The notes under the pieces are model-generated. The model was not told the DNA's origin. It did not search any database and saw only the letters and a program-made list of their open reading frames with translations. Positions 8,235-16,281 of a DNA stretch of 36,652 nucleotides are shown piece by piece (positions within the stretch are counted from its first letter, which is position 1; each line of letters opens with the position of its first letter). The position numbers and the translations under genes were made by a program. This stretch comes from an uncultured Oscillospiraceae bacterium (GTDB lineage Bacteria; Bacillota; Clostridia; Oscillospirales; Acutalibacteraceae), in NCBI GenBank assembly GCA_905193585.1, contig CAJJPG010000005.1, forward strand, positions 1 through 36,652, given 5' to 3'.

Positions 8235-9392
8235 ATGGCACAGAAATCTAACAACAACAGCAAATCACACGCTCCGGTAAAGGTGACCGAAGCAGAGGGC
8301 AAGGAAAAGGCGCTTAAAACCGCCATGGAGCAGATTGAGAAAAACTTCGGCAAGGGCGCGGTTATGCGCCTCGGAGAAAACGTTGCAATGAACGTGGGCG
8401 CAATTCATACAGGTTCGCTCACGCTCGATTTAGCGCTCGGCATAGGCGGCATACCCAAGGGCAGAATAGTTGAAATATACGGACCCGAATCTTCGGGTAA
8501 AACCACCGTAGCGCTGCACTGTGTGGCAGAGGCGCAAAAGGCGGGCGGCACCGCCGCGTTTATAGACGTTGAGCACGCGCTCGACCCCGTATACGCCAAA
8601 AAGTTAGGCGTTGATATTGACAGCCTTTTGGTATCACAGCCCGATTCGGGCGAGCAGGCGCTTGAAATTGCCGAGGCGCTGGTGCGCTCCGGCGCTATTG
8701 ACATTATAGTTATCGACTCGGTTGCGGCGCTCGTTACCAAGGCGGAAATTGAGGGCGAAATGGGCGACTCACACGTGGGTCAGTTAGCCCGCCTTATGTC
8801 GCAGGCGCTGCGCAAGCTGACAGGCGCGCTTTCAAAAACCGATTGCGCGGCAATATTCATAAATCAGCTGCGCGAAAAAATAGGCGTGACCTACGGAAAT
8901 CCCGAGGTTACAACAGGCGGCCGTGCGCTTAAGTTCTATTCAAGCGTGCGTATTGACGTGCGCAAGGGCGAGCCGATAAAGGACGGCAGCGATGTTATAG
9001 GTAACCGCACGAGGGTTAAAATAGTTAAGAACAAGGTGGCTCCCCCCTTTAAAACGGCAGAGTTTGACATTATGTACGGCACGGGCATTTCCCATGTGGG
9101 CGAGCTTGTGGACGTAGGCGTTGAAACCGACGTTTTAAAGAAATCGGGCGCGTGGTTCTACTACGGCGAGACAAGGCTCGGTCAGGGCAGGGATAACGTT
9201 AAAAAGCTTCTTACGGAAAACAAGGAAATGGCGCAGGAAATTGAGGATAAAATTTTCGCGGCGGTTAAAGCCGGCGCTGAAATTACGGGGGCTAATGATG
9301 AAGAGGACGACGAGCCGGGAATTGAGCCTGTAGCGCCCGAAAACATTCGCCCCCACAAAAACGTGGATATTGATATAGCGGTAGATGACTGA
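8235..9392 (+). CDS. recA: Recombinase RecA
   Basis: ATP-dependent strand-exchange protein and SOS co-protease. Walker A GPESSGKT is at residues 83-90, and Walker B is in DIIVIDSVAAL. Loop L1 lies around EGEMGDSHVGQLARLMSQALRK without gaps, and a NQLREKIGV segment is present. At 385 aa it is slightly longer than the usual 340-355. The extra length is a Ser/Asn/Lys-rich N-terminal extension (about 20 residues) and an acidic C-tail (NDEEDDEPGIEP). The ribosome site GGAGGG precedes ATG 8235. No LexA-type operator is visible in the 15-base gap to prmC. recX overlaps its stop by one base, the classic recA-recX pairing. Confidence 0.99.
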   Translation: MAQKSNNNSKSHAPVKVTEAEGKEKALKTAMEQIEKNFGKGAVMRLGENVAMNVGAIHTGSLTLDLALGIGGIPKGRIVEIYGPESSGKTTVALHCVAEAQKAGGTAAFIDVEHALDPVYAKKLGVDIDSLLVSQPDSGEQALEIAEALVRSGAIDIIVIDSVAALVTKAEIEGEMGDSHVGQLARLMSQALRKLTGALSKTDCAAIFINQLREKIGVTYGNPEVTTGGRALKFYSSVRIDVRKGEPIKDGSDVIGNRTRVKIVKNKVAPPFKTAEFDIMYGTGISHVGELVDVGVETDVLKKSGAWFYYGETRLGQGRDNVKKLLTENKEMAQEIEDKIFAAVKAGAEITGANDEEDDEPGIEPVAPENIRPHKNVDIDIAVDD

Positions 9393-10015
9393 TGACAATA
9401 ACCGCTTTCAAAAGGCAAAAAAAGCACCTTACGGCGCTTCTTCTTTCCGATGAGAGGGAGGTTTTGCTCGATAACGATACCTGCACCGATTTTTGCTTAA
9501 AGCAGGGTGCGGAAATTACCGAGGAAAAGCTACAGGAGCTTATATACGATTCGGAATACCGCAGGGCGAAATCCCGCGCGCTGTGGTATTTAGACCGTGC
9601 CGACCGCACCGAAAAGGGCTTATACAGAAAGCTCTGCGAGGCGGGGTTTGATAAAAAAGCCTCCGCCGCGGTGGTGGCGCGGTTTGTTGAGGTGGGTCTG
9701 CTTGACGACCGCCGCTTTGCGGAAAACTTTGCCGAAAGGTGTAAGGACGCGAACATATCCCCCCGCGAGACGGTGCGAAAGCTATATGAAAAGGGTATTT
9801 CCTACGATATGGCAAAGGAAACCGTCTCGGAGACCGAAACCGACGAGGAAACGCAGATACGCGCCCTTATAGAGAAGAAATACGCCCGAAAGCTGGAGCT
9901 TGAAAACGGGGCGGAGAAGGTTTACGCCGCGCTTATAAGAAAGGGTTTTTCCTTTTCGGCGGTGAGAAATGTGCTTAAAAAATACAGCGAAGAGCTTGAA
10001 TACAGCGAGGAATAG
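9392..10015 (+). CDS. recX: Regulatory protein RecX
   Basis: Modulator of RecA filaments, 207 aa. It shows the three-helix RecX repeats: ALWYLDRADRTEKGLYRKLCEAGF, then VVARFVEVGLLDDRRFAENFAERC, then SPRETVRKLYEKGIS. A last copy ends VYAALIRKGFSFSAVRNVLKKY. An N-terminal extension of about 55 residues (FCLKQGAEITEEKL region) is normal for Firmicutes RecX. The TGATG overlap with recA implies coupled translation. The assignment rests on motif pattern plus position. Confidence 0.93.
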   Translation: MTITAFKRQKKHLTALLLSDEREVLLDNDTCTDFCLKQGAEITEEKLQELIYDSEYRRAKSRALWYLDRADRTEKGLYRKLCEAGFDKKASAAVVARFVEVGLLDDRRFAENFAERCKDANISPRETVRKLYEKGISYDMAKETVSETETDEETQIRALIEKKYARKLELENGAEKVYAALIRKGFSFSAVRNVLKKYSEELEYSEE

Positions 10016-10022
10016 TGTAGCA

Positions 10023-11348
10023 ATGTATAAAATCAGTATGGTGTCGCTCGGATGCCCGAAAAATCAGGTTGACGCGGAAATGATGCTTGCAACCCTTAAA
10101 GCAGCAGGCTTTGAAATAGGCGCGCCCGAGGCAGAGGCAGACGCAATAATTATTAACACCTGCGGCTTTATTGAGGACGCTAAAAAAGAGGCTATAGAAA
10201 ATATTTTAGAGGCGGCAGAGTACAAAAAGACGGGCAAATGCAAGGCGCTTATTGTAACGGGCTGCCTTGCCGAGCGCTATAAAAACGATGTCACCGAGGA
10301 AATACCCGAGGTTGACGTTTGCGTGGGTATCGGCGCGGACGGCGACATAGCCAAAATAGTGACCGACGCACTGACCGGCAACACCGAAAACGTTTTTGCC
10401 GATAAATACGACCTCAATTTGAACAGCGACAGAATTTTGGGCGGCTACCCGTTCAGCACCTACCTTAAAATAGGCGACGGGTGCGATAACTGCTGCACAT
10501 ACTGCGCAATACCGAAAATAAGGGGCAGAATGAGAAGCCGCACTATTGAGGACTGCGTTAAAGAGGCGGAAAAATTAGCGGCAGGCGGGGTAAAGGAGCT
10601 TACCGTGGTAGCGCAGGACACTACCGCCTACGGCGAGGATATTTACGGCAGACCTATGTTGGCAGAGCTTCTGCGCGAGCTTTGCAAAATCGAGGGCTTG
10701 CACTGGATAAGAACCCTTTACACCTACCCCGACAGAATAACCGACGAATTGCTTGAAACGGTAGCACAGGAAGAAAAGCTTGTAAAATATTTTGATATAC
10801 CCTTGCAGCACGTAAACGGCGATATTTTAAAACGAATGAACCGCAAGGGCGATTATGAAAGCCTTTCGGCGCTTATTGATAAAATAAGGGCAAAGGTATC
10901 GGGCGTTACGCTGCGCACCACGCTTATAACGGGCTTTCCCGGGGAGACCGACGAGCAGTTTTGCGAGCTGGCGCAATTCGTTAAGGAAAAGCGGTTTGAC
11001 AGGCTCGGCTGCTTTACCTACTCTGCCGAGGAGGACACCGTGGCAGCCACCTTCCCCGACCAGATAGACGAGCAGACAAAGCAGGACCGAATGGAAAACA
11101 TTATGGAAATGCAGCTTACTATAGCCGCCGAGAAAAACGAGGAAAAGGTAGGCACGGTTACCGAGGTGCTGATAGAGGGCTGGGACGATTATATAAAGTG
11201 CTATTTCGGCAGAACACCCGCCGACGCACCCGAGGTTGACGGCAAAATATTCTTTATGTCCACGCGCCCGCTTGTTATAGGCGAGTTTGTAAGGGTAAGA
11301 GTAAACGATACGCTTGATTACGATTTATTGGGGGAGCTTGAAGAATGA
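10023..11348 (+). CDS. rimO: Ribosomal protein S12 methylthiotransferase RimO
   Basis: Radical-SAM methylthiotransferase adding a methylthio group to the conserved Asp of ribosomal protein S12. The 441-aa product has the UPF0004 domain cysteines C11 (SLGCPKNQVD), C47 (NTCGFI) and C81 (VTGCLAERY). The radical SAM cluster is C154-x3-C158-x2-C161 in GCDNCCTYCAIP, and a C-terminal TRAM domain follows (VTEVLIEG..., FVRVRVNDTLDYDL). I chose ATG 10023 because MYKISMVSLGCPKN is the normal family start and a longer in-frame reading would begin inside recX. It overlaps pgsA by 4 bases. Confidence 0.96.
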   Translation: MYKISMVSLGCPKNQVDAEMMLATLKAAGFEIGAPEAEADAIIINTCGFIEDAKKEAIENILEAAEYKKTGKCKALIVTGCLAERYKNDVTEEIPEVDVCVGIGADGDIAKIVTDALTGNTENVFADKYDLNLNSDRILGGYPFSTYLKIGDGCDNCCTYCAIPKIRGRMRSRTIEDCVKEAEKLAAGGVKELTVVAQDTTAYGEDIYGRPMLAELLRELCKIEGLHWIRTLYTYPDRITDELLETVAQEEKLVKYFDIPLQHVNGDILKRMNRKGDYESLSALIDKIRAKVSGVTLRTTLITGFPGETDEQFCELAQFVKEKRFDRLGCFTYSAEEDTVAATFPDQIDEQTKQDRMENIMEMQLTIAAEKNEEKVGTVTEVLIEGWDDYIKCYFGRTPADAPEVDGKIFFMSTRPLVIGEFVRVRVNDTLDYDLLGELEE

Positions 11349-11926
11349 ACACACCGAATAAGCTGACAATTGGCAGAATAATAGCAACGCCGTTTTTTAT
11401 GGCGGCGCTGATGATTGATTTTCCCTACCACTACACCGTGGCGCTGGTTTTGTTTATCGCCGCATCTTTAACCGATATGATTGACGGTAAAATGGCGCGC
11501 AAATACAATATGATAACCGATTTCGGCAAATTTTTAGACCCGCTTGCCGATAAAATGCTCACTACCGCGGCGTTTTTGGGCTTTATTAAAATGGATATAG
11601 GCTGGCAGGTCACATGGATTGCCTTTATAGTTTTATTCAGGGAATTTTTAATTTCCTCGCTCCGCCTGGTTGTGGTATCAAGCGGCGGCAAGGTAATAGC
11701 GGCGAATATATGGGGCAAGTGCAAAACCGTAAGCCAGATGGTGGGCATAATATTTGCGCTGGCGGCATATGCGCTTATAATCGATTTTCACGCAGGCAAC
11801 GCGGCTTTTGTTACCGGGTGCGATATAATTATCAGTATACTTTTCTGGATATCCGCCGTATTATGTATTATATCGGGTATCATATATCTGCTTGACAGCA
11901 AAGAGTATATTGATCCTACCAAATAG
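11345..11926 (+). CDS. pgsA: CDP-diacylglycerol-glycerol-3-phosphate 3-phosphatidyltransferase
   Basis: Membrane enzyme making phosphatidylglycerol phosphate, the committed step of anionic phospholipid synthesis. The CDP-alcohol phosphotransferase signature is complete: D47-G48-x2-A51-R52-x8-G61-x3-D65-x3-D69. The N-terminal NKLTIGRIIATPFF is typical of PgsA rather than of phosphatidylserine synthase. About five hydrophobic helices are present in 193 aa, a normal length. Translation is coupled to rimO by an ATGA overlap, and rimO-pgsA adjacency is common in Firmicutes. Confidence 0.95.
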   Translation: MNTPNKLTIGRIIATPFFMAALMIDFPYHYTVALVLFIAASLTDMIDGKMARKYNMITDFGKFLDPLADKMLTTAAFLGFIKMDIGWQVTWIAFIVLFREFLISSLRLVVVSSGGKVIAANIWGKCKTVSQMVGIIFALAAYALIIDFHAGNAAFVTGCDIIISILFWISAVLCIISGIIYLLDSKEYIDPTK

Positions 11927-11937
11927 GGGGCTTTCGT

Positions 11938-12570
11938 TTGTTTGACAGAATAAGAGAGGACGTTCGTGCGGTTAAGGAGCGTGACCCCGCCGCGCGCAGC
12001 TTTTTGGAAATTTTGCTGCTTTACCCCGGCGTAAAGGCTATAAGAATGTACCGCAGGGCGCATTTTTACTACACCCACGGGTGGCTTTTCTTAGCGCGCT
12101 ATGTATCGCAGCGGGCGGTAAGAAAAACGGGTATTGAAATTCACCCGGGCGCTAAAATAGGCAGAAGACTGGTTATAGACCACGGAACAGGCATAGTAAT
12201 AGGCGAGACCGCCGAAATAGGGGACGACGTGCTGATTTACCAGGGCGTGACCTTAGGCGGCACGGGAAAGGATACGGGCAAGCGCCACCCTACCGTGGGA
12301 AACAATGTTATGATAAGCGCGGGCGCTAAGGTATTGGGACCATTTAAGATAGGCGATAATTCCCGCATTGCGGCGGGCGCGGTTGTGCTTGAAGAAGTAC
12401 CGCCGAATTGCACGGTTGTGGGCGTGCCCGCAAGAATAGTGCGGCAGGACGGCAAAAAGGTAGGCTGCGCAAGCCTTGACCAGATTCACATTCCCGACCC
12501 TGTTAAGCAGAAAATGGAATGTCTTGAAAAACGTATCGCAGAGCTTGAAAAGGCTCTTGAAGAAAAATAA
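11938..12570 (+). CDS. cysE: Serine O-acetyltransferase
   Basis: Transfers acetyl from acetyl-CoA to L-serine, the first step of cysteine synthesis (EpsC/CysE type). The N-terminal helical part (DRIREDVRAVKERDPAARS) is followed by left-handed beta-helix hexapeptide repeats. The active-site blocks are IHPGAKIGRRLVIDHGTGIVIGE and GVTLGGTGKDTGKRHPTVG. The acyltransferase end is AGAVVLEEVPPNCTVVGVPARIV, with a C-terminal coiled tail. At 210 aa it is the short Gram-positive form. TTG 11938 is the start, with AGGGGG just upstream. cysS lies one gene downstream, as often seen in Firmicutes, tying cysteine supply to its tRNA ligase. Confidence 0.95.
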   Translation: MFDRIREDVRAVKERDPAARSFLEILLLYPGVKAIRMYRRAHFYYTHGWLFLARYVSQRAVRKTGIEIHPGAKIGRRLVIDHGTGIVIGETAEIGDDVLIYQGVTLGGTGKDTGKRHPTVGNNVMISAGAKVLGPFKIGDNSRIAAGAVVLEEVPPNCTVVGVPARIVRQDGKKVGCASLDQIHIPDPVKQKMECLEKRIAELEKALEEK

Positions 12571-12589
12571 AATACAAAAGGTGATAAAA

Positions 12590-13315
12590 ATGGATTACGG
12601 TATACAGCTTTACAGCGTGCGCGATTTAGCGGAAAAGGATCTTTCGGCGGCGGTAAAACGCGTAGCAGAACTCGGTTATTCATCGGTTGAATTTGCGGGC
12701 TTTTTCGGGCACAGCGCGGAGGAAGTAAACGAAATGCTGCGTGAGAATAACTTACGTGTATCAAGCACACATTCGGGGTTTGACGACCTTGTAAATAATT
12801 ATGATGAAACCGTGGCTTTTCACAAGGCAATAGGCAATAAGCTTTATATTATTCCGGGATATGATTTAGGCTCGCAGGAAAAATTGGACGTTTTTGTAAA
12901 GAAAGCCTCTGAAATTTCAAAGCGTTTGGCACAAGACGGCATAACGCTTGCTTACCATAATCACGCCCACGAATTTAAGCTTAATGCAGACGGCTCTTTA
13001 ATATATGAACAGCTGCTTTACCGCACCGATTTAAAGCTTGAGGTAGATACCTACTGGGCTTTTGTGGGTATGAAGAATCCGATAGCCCTGCTTGACAGGG
13101 TGGGTGATAGGCTTGCCTGCATACATATTAAGGACGGCTCGGCAGACGGACACGGCACACCGCTCGGAATGGGCGAAGCACCGGTTGCGGCGGTTTATGA
13201 TTACGCGGTTAAAAACAATATTCATATGGTGGTTGAAAGCGAAACCTGCAACCCCGACGGCATTACCGAAGCGGAGATATGTATAAATTACCTGCACTCG
13301 CTTGAAAACAGATAA
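12590..13315 (+). CDS. Sugar phosphate isomerase/epimerase-like TIM-barrel protein
   Basis: AP-endonuclease-2 superfamily TIM barrel, 241 aa. The start is MDYGIQLYSVRDLAEKDL. Metal-ligand type segments follow: VEFAGFFG, STHSGFDDL, LAYHNHAHEFK, LEVDTYWAFVGMKNP, CIHIKDG and VVESET, in the order seen in this family. The substrate is unknown; relatives act on inositol or keto sugars. ATG 12590 is used because AAAGGTGAT sits at the right spacing; an upstream in-frame extension would overlap cysE by about 95 bases. It lies between cysE and cysS, a location with no obvious metabolic link, so its role there is open. Confidence 0.88.
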   Translation: MDYGIQLYSVRDLAEKDLSAAVKRVAELGYSSVEFAGFFGHSAEEVNEMLRENNLRVSSTHSGFDDLVNNYDETVAFHKAIGNKLYIIPGYDLGSQEKLDVFVKKASEISKRLAQDGITLAYHNHAHEFKLNADGSLIYEQLLYRTDLKLEVDTYWAFVGMKNPIALLDRVGDRLACIHIKDGSADGHGTPLGMGEAPVAAVYDYAVKNNIHMVVESETCNPDGITEAEICINYLHSLENR

Positions 13316-13335
13316 TATATCGGGAGAGGAAACCA

Positions 13336-14715
13336 ATGAGGATATTTAACACCCTTACAAGGGAAAAGGATGAATTTAAGCCGATAACCGAGGGCGAGGT
13401 TAAAATTTACGCCTGCGGACCTACGGTTTATAACTACATTCATATAGGCAACGCGCGTCCGCTTTGCGTTTTTGACGTTCTGCGCCGCTATTTTGAGTGG
13501 CGCGGCTATAAGGTAAGCTTTGTTCAGAATTTTACCGATATTGACGATAAGCTGATAAAGCGCGCAAATGAGGAGAACTCCACCGTGCCCGAAATTGCCG
13601 AGCGCTACATAAAGGAATTTTGGACGGATGCTGACGGGCTTAATGTAAAGCACGCTACTGTTAATCCGCGCGCTACCGAAAATATTGAGCAGATACAGAG
13701 CATTATTTCGGCGCTTGTGGAAAAGGGCTACGCGTACCAGTCGGGCGGGGACGTTTATTACCGCGCAAAGAAGTTTTCGGGCTACGGCAAGCTATCGCAC
13801 CAGCCGCTTGAGGACCTTGAAGCGGGCGCGAGAATAGACGTTACCGAGGTTAAAGAAGACCCCATGGATTTCTGCCTGTGGAAGGGCGCTAAACCCGGCG
13901 AGCCTTATTGGGACTCGCCTTGGGGCAAGGGCAGACCCGGCTGGCACATTGAGTGCTCGGCTATGGCGTGCCGCTACCTCGGCAAAACGATTGACATTCA
14001 CTGCGGCGGGCTTGACCTTATTTTCCCGCACCATGAAAACGAAATTGCGCAGAGCGAGGCTGCAAACGGCTGCGAATTTGCGCACTACTGGATGCACAAC
14101 GGCTTTATAAATGTGGATAACCACAAAATGTCGAAATCGCTCGGCAATTTCTTTACCGTGCGCGACGTTGCCGAAAAATACGGCTATGAGCCTATACGCT
14201 ATATGATGGTCTCCTGCCAGTACAGAAGCCCCATAAACTATTCTTATGAGGTAATAGAACAGGCGAAAAACTCGCTTGAAAGGCTTTACACCTGCCGCGA
14301 TAACATTGATTTTGCGCTGAAAAACGCGCAGGACGGCGGCGAAGCGCCCGAATTCATAGAGAAGCGCAAGCAGGAATTTATTGCTGCAATGGACGACGAC
14401 CTTAACACCGCCGACGCGCTTGCCGCAATATTTATGCTTGTGCGCGATATAAATACCCTCATAGCCGAGGGCGCGGGCAAAGCGTCGCTTGAAGCCTGCG
14501 CCGATATGTTTGACCAATTAACGGGCGTTTTGGGGCTTGTTTACAACCGCAAGACCGAGGCGCTTGACAGCGATATTGAGGCCTTAATAGAGCAGCGCAC
14601 GGCGGCAAGAAAGGCAAAGGACTTTAAAACCGCCGATGAAATACGCGATAAATTAAAGGCAATGGGCATTGTGCTTGAGGACACACCGCAGGGCGTTAAA
14701 TGGACGAGAGCATAA
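13336..14715 (+). CDS. cysS: Cysteine-tRNA ligase
   Basis: Class I aminoacyl-tRNA synthetase, 459 aa, the usual length. The HIGH-type motif is in YNYIHIGNARP, with zinc-ligand Cys in ACGPTVYN. WHIECSAMA and HCGGLDLIFPHHENEIAQSEA supply further zinc and cysteine-binding residues. KMSKS is at residues 264-268, then the DALR anticodon-binding region and a C-terminal helix ending TPQGVKWTRA. It overlaps the next methyltransferase by 16 bases. No T-box is visible upstream, so regulation probably comes from the long operon. Confidence 0.98.
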   Translation: MRIFNTLTREKDEFKPITEGEVKIYACGPTVYNYIHIGNARPLCVFDVLRRYFEWRGYKVSFVQNFTDIDDKLIKRANEENSTVPEIAERYIKEFWTDADGLNVKHATVNPRATENIEQIQSIISALVEKGYAYQSGGDVYYRAKKFSGYGKLSHQPLEDLEAGARIDVTEVKEDPMDFCLWKGAKPGEPYWDSPWGKGRPGWHIECSAMACRYLGKTIDIHCGGLDLIFPHHENEIAQSEAANGCEFAHYWMHNGFINVDNHKMSKSLGNFFTVRDVAEKYGYEPIRYMMVSCQYRSPINYSYEVIEQAKNSLERLYTCRDNIDFALKNAQDGGEAPEFIEKRKQEFIAAMDDDLNTADALAAIFMLVRDINTLIAEGAGKASLEACADMFDQLTGVLGLVYNRKTEALDSDIEALIEQRTAARKAKDFKTADEIRDKLKAMGIVLEDTPQGVKWTRA

Positions 14716-15434
14716 TAAAAAAAGAGCCGCTGGGAAACGGTTTTTTCATAAACGTATCAAAGCACCATACCTTCGGAACAGACGCGGTTTTGCTTGCCGA
14801 TTTTGCACACGCTAAAAAGGCGGACAGGCTTGTAGATCTCGGCACGGGGTGCGGAATAATTCCGTTTTTAATGCTGCGCGACGGTAATTTAAAAACCGCC
14901 GTGGGGGTTGATATAAGTGCAGAGGCAATAGGGCTTGCCGCAAAAACCGCCGAGGAAAACGGCGCCTACAGGTTTATCGCCCTAAACGCCGACCTTAACG
15001 ATTTAAAGGGTAGGGTGGATTTCGGGTGCCATACGCTTATCACCTGTAACCCGCCCTACAAAGCGCCGGGTGCGGGGCTTAAAAACCCCGATAGCGTTTG
15101 CGCTGCGGCGCGGCACGAGGTCGCCTGCACTTTAAGCGATATAATTTCGGTATCGGCAAGGCTGCTGCAAACCTCGGGCAGGCTGTGTATGTGCCAGCGC
15201 CCCGAAAGGCTTGCCGAAATAATTACGGTAATGCGTGAAAACAAATTAGAGCCTAAGCGCCTGCGGCTGGTTTGCAAAAAGGTGGGCGAAGAACCGTGGC
15301 TTGTGCTTACAGAGGCGCGAAAGTGCGGAAACACGGGGCTTCGCATAGAGCCTACGCTTTATGTTTACGAAAACGGCGAATATTCGCCCGAAATGATAAG
15401 AATTTACGGACCGTATAAGGAGGCGTACTTATAA
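14700..15434 (+). CDS. trmN6: tRNA1(Val) (adenine-37-N6)-methyltransferase-like protein
   Basis: SAM-dependent N6-adenine methyltransferase of the YfiC/TrmN6 group, 244 aa. The N-terminus is PLGNGFFINVSKHHTFGTDAVLLADF. Motif I is LVDLGTGCGIIPFL (residues 44-57), then VGVDISAEAI, and the catalytic NPPY is at 117-120 followed by KAPGAG. The N6-A substrate is implied by NPPY and by family. Its position directly before rsmI matches the Bacillus yabB-yabC order. The exact tRNA target is inferred. It overlaps the cysS 3' end by 16 bases. Confidence 0.9.
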   Translation: MDESIIKKEPLGNGFFINVSKHHTFGTDAVLLADFAHAKKADRLVDLGTGCGIIPFLMLRDGNLKTAVGVDISAEAIGLAAKTAEENGAYRFIALNADLNDLKGRVDFGCHTLITCNPPYKAPGAGLKNPDSVCAAARHEVACTLSDIISVSARLLQTSGRLCMCQRPERLAEIITVMRENKLEPKRLRLVCKKVGEEPWLVLTEARKCGNTGLRIEPTLYVYENGEYSPEMIRIYGPYKEAYL

Positions 15435-15436
15435 TA

Positions 15437-16258
15437 ATGAGCGGAAAACTTTATGTTGTCGGTACGCCGATAGGGAATTTAGAGGATTTCAGCCCCCGCG
15501 CCGTGCGAATACTCGGTGATGCGGATTTTATTGCCGCCGAGGACACGCGCGTTACGCTGAAGTTGCTTAATCATTTTGAAATAAAAAAAGAAATGCTCTC
15601 TTATTATGAGCATAATAAAAACGCTAAAGGAAATCTTATAATTGAGCGTATTTTAAAGGGTGAAAGCTGCGCGCTGGTATCGGACGCGGGTATGCCCGCA
15701 ATATCCGACCCGGGCGAGGATTTAGTGCGGCAGGCGCATGAAAACGGCATAACGGTTGAGTCCGTGCCGGGGCCGAGCGCGCTTATAACCGCCCTTGCGA
15801 TATCGGGTATGGAAAGCGGCAGATTTTGCTTTGAGGGTTTTTTATCGGTAAATAAAATAAGCCGCAAAAGGCATTTGGAAGAAATAAAGAACGAAAAGCG
15901 GACTATGATTTTTTACGAGGCGCCGCATAAATTACCCGCTACGCTTCGCGATATGCTTACTAACCTCGGGGACAGAAAAATATCCCTTGTTAGAGAGCTT
16001 ACAAAAATTCACGAAACGGTTATGAATACTACCCTGTCAAAAGCGGCGGAGTATTACGGTGAAAACACGCCGCGCGGCGAATTTGTTTTAATAATTGAGG
16101 GAAAAAAGGAAGAGGAAACCGCCGCTTATTCGTTTGAAGACGCGGTCAATTTGGCAAAAAGACTTATAAAAGACGGAAAATCAACTTCAGCCGCCGCAAA
16201 AGAGGCAGCCGAGGTTTCAAAATACAGAAAAAGCGAAATTTACAAAGAACTGATTTGA
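15437..16258 (+). CDS. rsmI: 16S rRNA (cytidine-1402-2'-O)-methyltransferase
   Basis: RsmI ribose-methylates C1402 of 16S rRNA in the decoding centre. The 273-aa protein has the tetrapyrrole-methylase fold signature at the start (LYVVGTPIGNLEDFSPRAV). ADFIAAEDTRVTLKLLNHF and ALVSDAGMPAISDPGEDLV follow, then VPGPSALITALAISG with FEGFLS and IFYEAPHKL. A typical C-terminal helical segment ends KYRKSEIYKEL. It starts two bases after trmN6. Confidence 0.97.
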   Translation: MSGKLYVVGTPIGNLEDFSPRAVRILGDADFIAAEDTRVTLKLLNHFEIKKEMLSYYEHNKNAKGNLIIERILKGESCALVSDAGMPAISDPGEDLVRQAHENGITVESVPGPSALITALAISGMESGRFCFEGFLSVNKISRKRHLEEIKNEKRTMIFYEAPHKLPATLRDMLTNLGDRKISLVRELTKIHETVMNTTLSKAAEYYGENTPRGEFVLIIEGKKEEETAAYSFEDAVNLAKRLIKDGKSTSAAAKEAAEVSKYRKSEIYKELI

Positions 16259-16281
16259 AATAATTTTAAATAGGTGTGGAT

